Shown piece by piece: positions 61,611-64,000 of a DNA stretch of 64,000 nucleotides. A program made the translations under genes and the position numbers. Every line of letters starts with the position of its first letter. Position 1 is the stretch's first letter. This DNA is from Azolla caroliniana (Eukaryota > Polypodiophyta). The notes under the pieces were generated by a model. That model was not told where the DNA came from. It saw only the letters and a list, made by a program, of their open reading frames with translations, and did not search any database. The stretch is taken from the NCBI GenBank assembly GCA_043228905.1, contig JBHGNT010000009.1, positions 19,406,001 to 19,470,000 on the forward strand, in the 5' to 3' direction.

Positions 61611-61938
61611 AAATTTTGTATCTGTTGGGACATTCTACATCAAAGGTATTTTTATGCAAGACTGGATGATTACGATTATGTGTACAGGCTTTTAAAGACA
61701 AAACAGTAGCATACATGTACTCTCATTTGGTCAAGTGCATCAATATCCCGATGTCGCAATATAATAGCTACTCAGATTTATACACAATTAGTGCTGATGT
61801 ATATGAATGTATTTACAATATTATGCCATGGAATTTTTAGCTACTATGAGATCATACTAGTTTTCTTGTAAAGTGGGTAAAGTAGTTGTATTGCAAAAAA
61901 ATAGTTTAATAAAATCGTTTGGGAGTCTTCTTTGTAAT
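61611..61938. other. 3' flank of the DDE-like relic, no gene
   Basis: AT-rich, with no coding frame. It ends in TTTGTAAT, the left target duplication of the hAT-like MITE. Confidence 0.5.
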
Positions 61939-62537
61939 TAGCAATGGGCACGGTTTCGGCTCAAACCAAACTGAACCGTTAAGCCATGATTTAACGGTTT
62001 ATTGGTTCCAAAAAAGTTTAATGGTTTGGTTTGGTTTGGATTCTCGATAAACGGTTCGGTTTTGGTTCTAAAACTCGGGTTTATAGGTTTGGTTTAAAGG
62101 TTTTTGGTTAACTTGTTTTTTTTTACCTTAATAGTTTAATAATGTAATGGTTTAATTAATGCTTATTTATTGATTTAATTAATTAAACTTAAATGTTTAT
62201 TTAATTTAATGGTTCAATTAAAGTTTCTTTTATTGATTTAATAAATTTAACTTAAATTCTTATTTAATTTAATGTATTTTTGTTTTTTTAGATGTTTAAC
62301 TAGTTTGACTTAAGTGGTTAGATTTAAATTTTTTATTAAATTGTTCAGTTTAGTTTTAACTTTTCCCTAAATGGTTTGGTTTTAACTTTTCCCTAAACGG
62401 TTTGGTTTGAACTTTTTCTTAAATGGTTTGGTTTGAATACTGAGAGTTCATAAACGGTTTGGTTTGTTTTTGTTTTAAATAAACGGTTTGGTTTGGTTTC
62501 TTTACCTTGAAACCAAACCGAACCGTGCCCATTGCTA
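61939..62537. mobile_element. 599-bp hAT-like MITE
   Basis: The ends are inverted: TAGCAATGGGCACGGTT at the left and its complement AACCGTGCCCATTGCTA at the right. Subterminal CGGTTTGGTTTGG words are repeated throughout. Flanks TTTGTAAT (61931-61938) and TTTCTAAT (62538-62545) are an 8-bp duplication with one mismatch, the hAT length. It has no coding capacity. Confidence 0.85.
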
Positions 62538-62545
62538 TTTCTAAT

Positions 62546-62875
62546 ATACAATCTTCTTTCTGTTCTTGTTACTGATAAACCCTCTGTTTGTTAAATGCAA
62601 CTTTCAGTTTCAGTTTCAGTTTTAGTGTCTAATTTACTATCAGTTCTACTTATTGCAATTTTTAGTTTACTGTCTGTAATACATGTTGCAATGGCTTTTT
62701 TACTCTAAAGTAAACATGTACAAGTTCAAACAGTTTGCCATTCAGAGAACAGGCAACAACATGAAATCAGAAATCAACTTAACTATTTTAGCTATTTTAA
62801 AATTGAACAGTGGAAAATTGACTCAAAACAAGGGATTGAATTTATCATTGATTACGACGTCATCAAATTTCATAT
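62546..62875. other. Spacer, no gene seen
   Basis: AT-rich sequence with short repeated ttcagttt words near 62601-62625. No coding frame recognised. Confidence 0.5.
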
Positions 62876-63430
62876 TTATAATACACCATTGACAATGTCT
62901 ACAAATTTCCTATAAACAGCTAAGCTCTTTCCGGTTAGTGGAACTTCCCTACATATGTGATATGCACACCAAGCTTGGTATGAAGTCCACAACCATGCAT
63001 GAAGTTGGCAGCTCAAAGTTTCCACCAAGTAGTTATCAGGTATTTCCTTAGGTACAATGAGACAACATCTGGGAATGTTGAAGTAATGTAGATAATGTTC
63101 TGTATTCACAATTAACGTATTGTTGACATTATATTTTGGCCACACCGTCCAAAAATTAGAAAGTCTTTTGAACCTTGAAATATTCTTCTGCTCACAGTTT
63201 TTCGTGTCCATTGACCCTTGAAATGCTACAGCCACTTTGGGAAGAATCTTTGTACAAACTTCCACACATCTGTACGTGGGGTTTCACTCCAAATAAACAA
63301 ATCAAAGTACTGCACGACCCAATCCAGAAATTGATTCGCGTCCCTCGGTGTCATATATCGCACACTCATCAGGACTTTATCAAGCTCCAAGATCAAGGCA
63401 CTTCTTTCTTCTTCTAATGGTTTTGGTTTC
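62876..63430 (-). pseudogene. FCP1/NIF-like (HAD) phosphatase domain fragment
   Basis: On the minus strand a frame from about 63420 reads ERSALILELDKVLMSVRY and FDLFIWSETPRTDVWKFVQR, stopping after FFPKWL. The overlapping frame 63265-62876 continues with NVNNTLIVNTEHYLHYFNIP and later VYRKFVDIVNGVL. LILELDKVLM sits where FCP1/NIF phosphatases have LDLDxT(L/V), with Glu for the first Asp. VWSSxxxxNVDK and NTLLVDDSPYK are the family counterparts of the other words, but here the second motif reads VNTE instead of DDS. With the nucleophile-motif change and a frame break it is unlikely to be an enzyme. The identification rests on the order of three weak motifs. Confidence 0.45.
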
Positions 63431-63953
63431 CATTCAATTGAGCCTCTATTACACCAAGTCTTGGTAGCATGCGATCAATTTCAATCAACTTAGGTTTTGT
63501 CGAGACAATTAGTGTCCTTTTCCTCTTGAAACCCCTGGTCAATTGTGTCGTTGGGTATGGCTTCACCCTGTTTTGCTCTTGTGCAGTCGTTGGGCATAAC
63601 TTCACCTGGTTTTGCTCTTGTATAGTCAATTGTGTTGTCGGGCATGGTATCAAAGTTGTGCATGTAGATTGCTCTCCATTCGATATCAACCCATTGGTAT
63701 CACATGTTGCATGTACCTGCAAAATCAGATCATCTATGCAACATGCTTGATATACTTGCGTGACAAGATCATCTATGTCAGTTGCTACATCTACTTTCAA
63801 GATGGGGCCCTCTAAACACGCAACAACATCAACAATTTCCACATTGCCATCGGCCTTAGGAGCAATAGATTCAAACCCTTTAGACTTTACAACGTCAAAA
63901 AACACCAGTATATTCACACTCACAAAGTAGCTAACAGTCTTACAAAACAACAT
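63414..63953 (-). CDS. Hypothetical protein with internal repeats, possibly N-terminal to the phosphatase-like fragment
   Basis: An open frame of 179 residues on the minus strand. The N-terminus is hydrophobic (SYFVSVNILVFFDVV). The middle repeats DDLVTQVYQACC and DDLILQVHATCD. A second repeat is CPTTQLTIQEQNQVK, then CPTTAQEQNRVK and YPTTQLTRGFKRKR. It ends one frame away from the phosphatase-like frame and may be joined to it by an unseen intron or a frameshift. An acceptor-like TTTTGCAG|GTACATG near 63719 suggests part of it may be intron. I do not recognise the protein. Confidence 0.3.
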   Translation of the reverse strand: MLFCKTVSYFVSVNILVFFDVVKSKGFESIAPKADGNVEIVDVVACLEGPILKVDVATDIDDLVTQVYQACCIDDLILQVHATCDTNGLISNGEQSTCTTLIPCPTTQLTIQEQNQVKLCPTTAQEQNRVKPYPTTQLTRGFKRKRTLIVSTKPKLIEIDRMLPRLGVIEAQLNGNQNH

Positions 63954-64000
63954 TCAAAACATGAAATATTCTGCAACAAAACAATTTTCTTATCTTAATA

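Noticed and set aside
63175-63815. Plus-strand frames at the right edge
   Set aside because: They oppose the minus-strand frames, which show better (though weak) motif support, and have no domain of their own.

Overview
This is a 64 kb stretch of a large, repeat-rich plant nuclear genome. It has three recognisable host genes, all with the architecture expected of land plants. They are a PLS-class pentatricopeptide repeat (PPR) gene cut by the left edge, a nine-exon organelle-type DEAD-box RNA helicase on the minus strand, and a two-exon Dof transcription factor of the cycling-Dof (CDF) type. The wording of the PPR repeats (KACG, GQEIH, DMYxKCG, SWNALIxGY) resembles the expanded PLS families of ferns. 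Together with very dense nested retroelements this makes a fern-like genome my best guess, but that is inference.

Layout. 1-2415 PPR gene; 3764-8702 helicase (minus); 8904-18095 a 5'-truncated LINE (minus) split by a complete but dead chromodomain Ty3/gypsy element (11383-17006, 5-bp target duplication TTGGC). 19469-20652 is a gag/LTR relic (minus). 20653-26475 is a Ty1/copia element (duplication ACCCT) that has lost its reverse transcriptase; its 5' LTR is itself interrupted by a 1.9 kb insert carrying MAP-kinase and PPR gene fragments. 26905-30266 is a tangle of three retroelement pieces. 32227-32477 is a hairpin MITE with a 9-bp duplication. 34486-34720 is a hexanucleotide array, and 35635-38593 is the CDF-type Dof gene.

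41621-61610 is a Russian-doll region. A decayed gene for a DDE-transposase-like protein (N half 42599-43374, C half 60306-61610) is split by about 17 kb of retroelements. These are a decayed gypsy element (43498-54461), inside which sit an intact young copia element (44246-49773, one 1359-residue polyprotein) and a solo LTR of a related family (53055-53813), followed by another decayed copia element (54878-60305, duplication ATTAG). A hAT-like MITE (61939-62537) and a broken FCP1/NIF-like phosphatase fragment (minus, 62876-63430) close the window.

The host genes do not form a functional cluster. The dominant biology is retroelement turnover: nested insertion, solo-LTR formation, internal deletion, gene-fragment capture and C-to-T decay at CG and CHG sites, which is the footprint expected of plant DNA methylation. 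Every target-site duplication and splice junction reported was read directly from the sequence. Family names above the level of clear domain motifs are recognition from memory and were not checked by database search.
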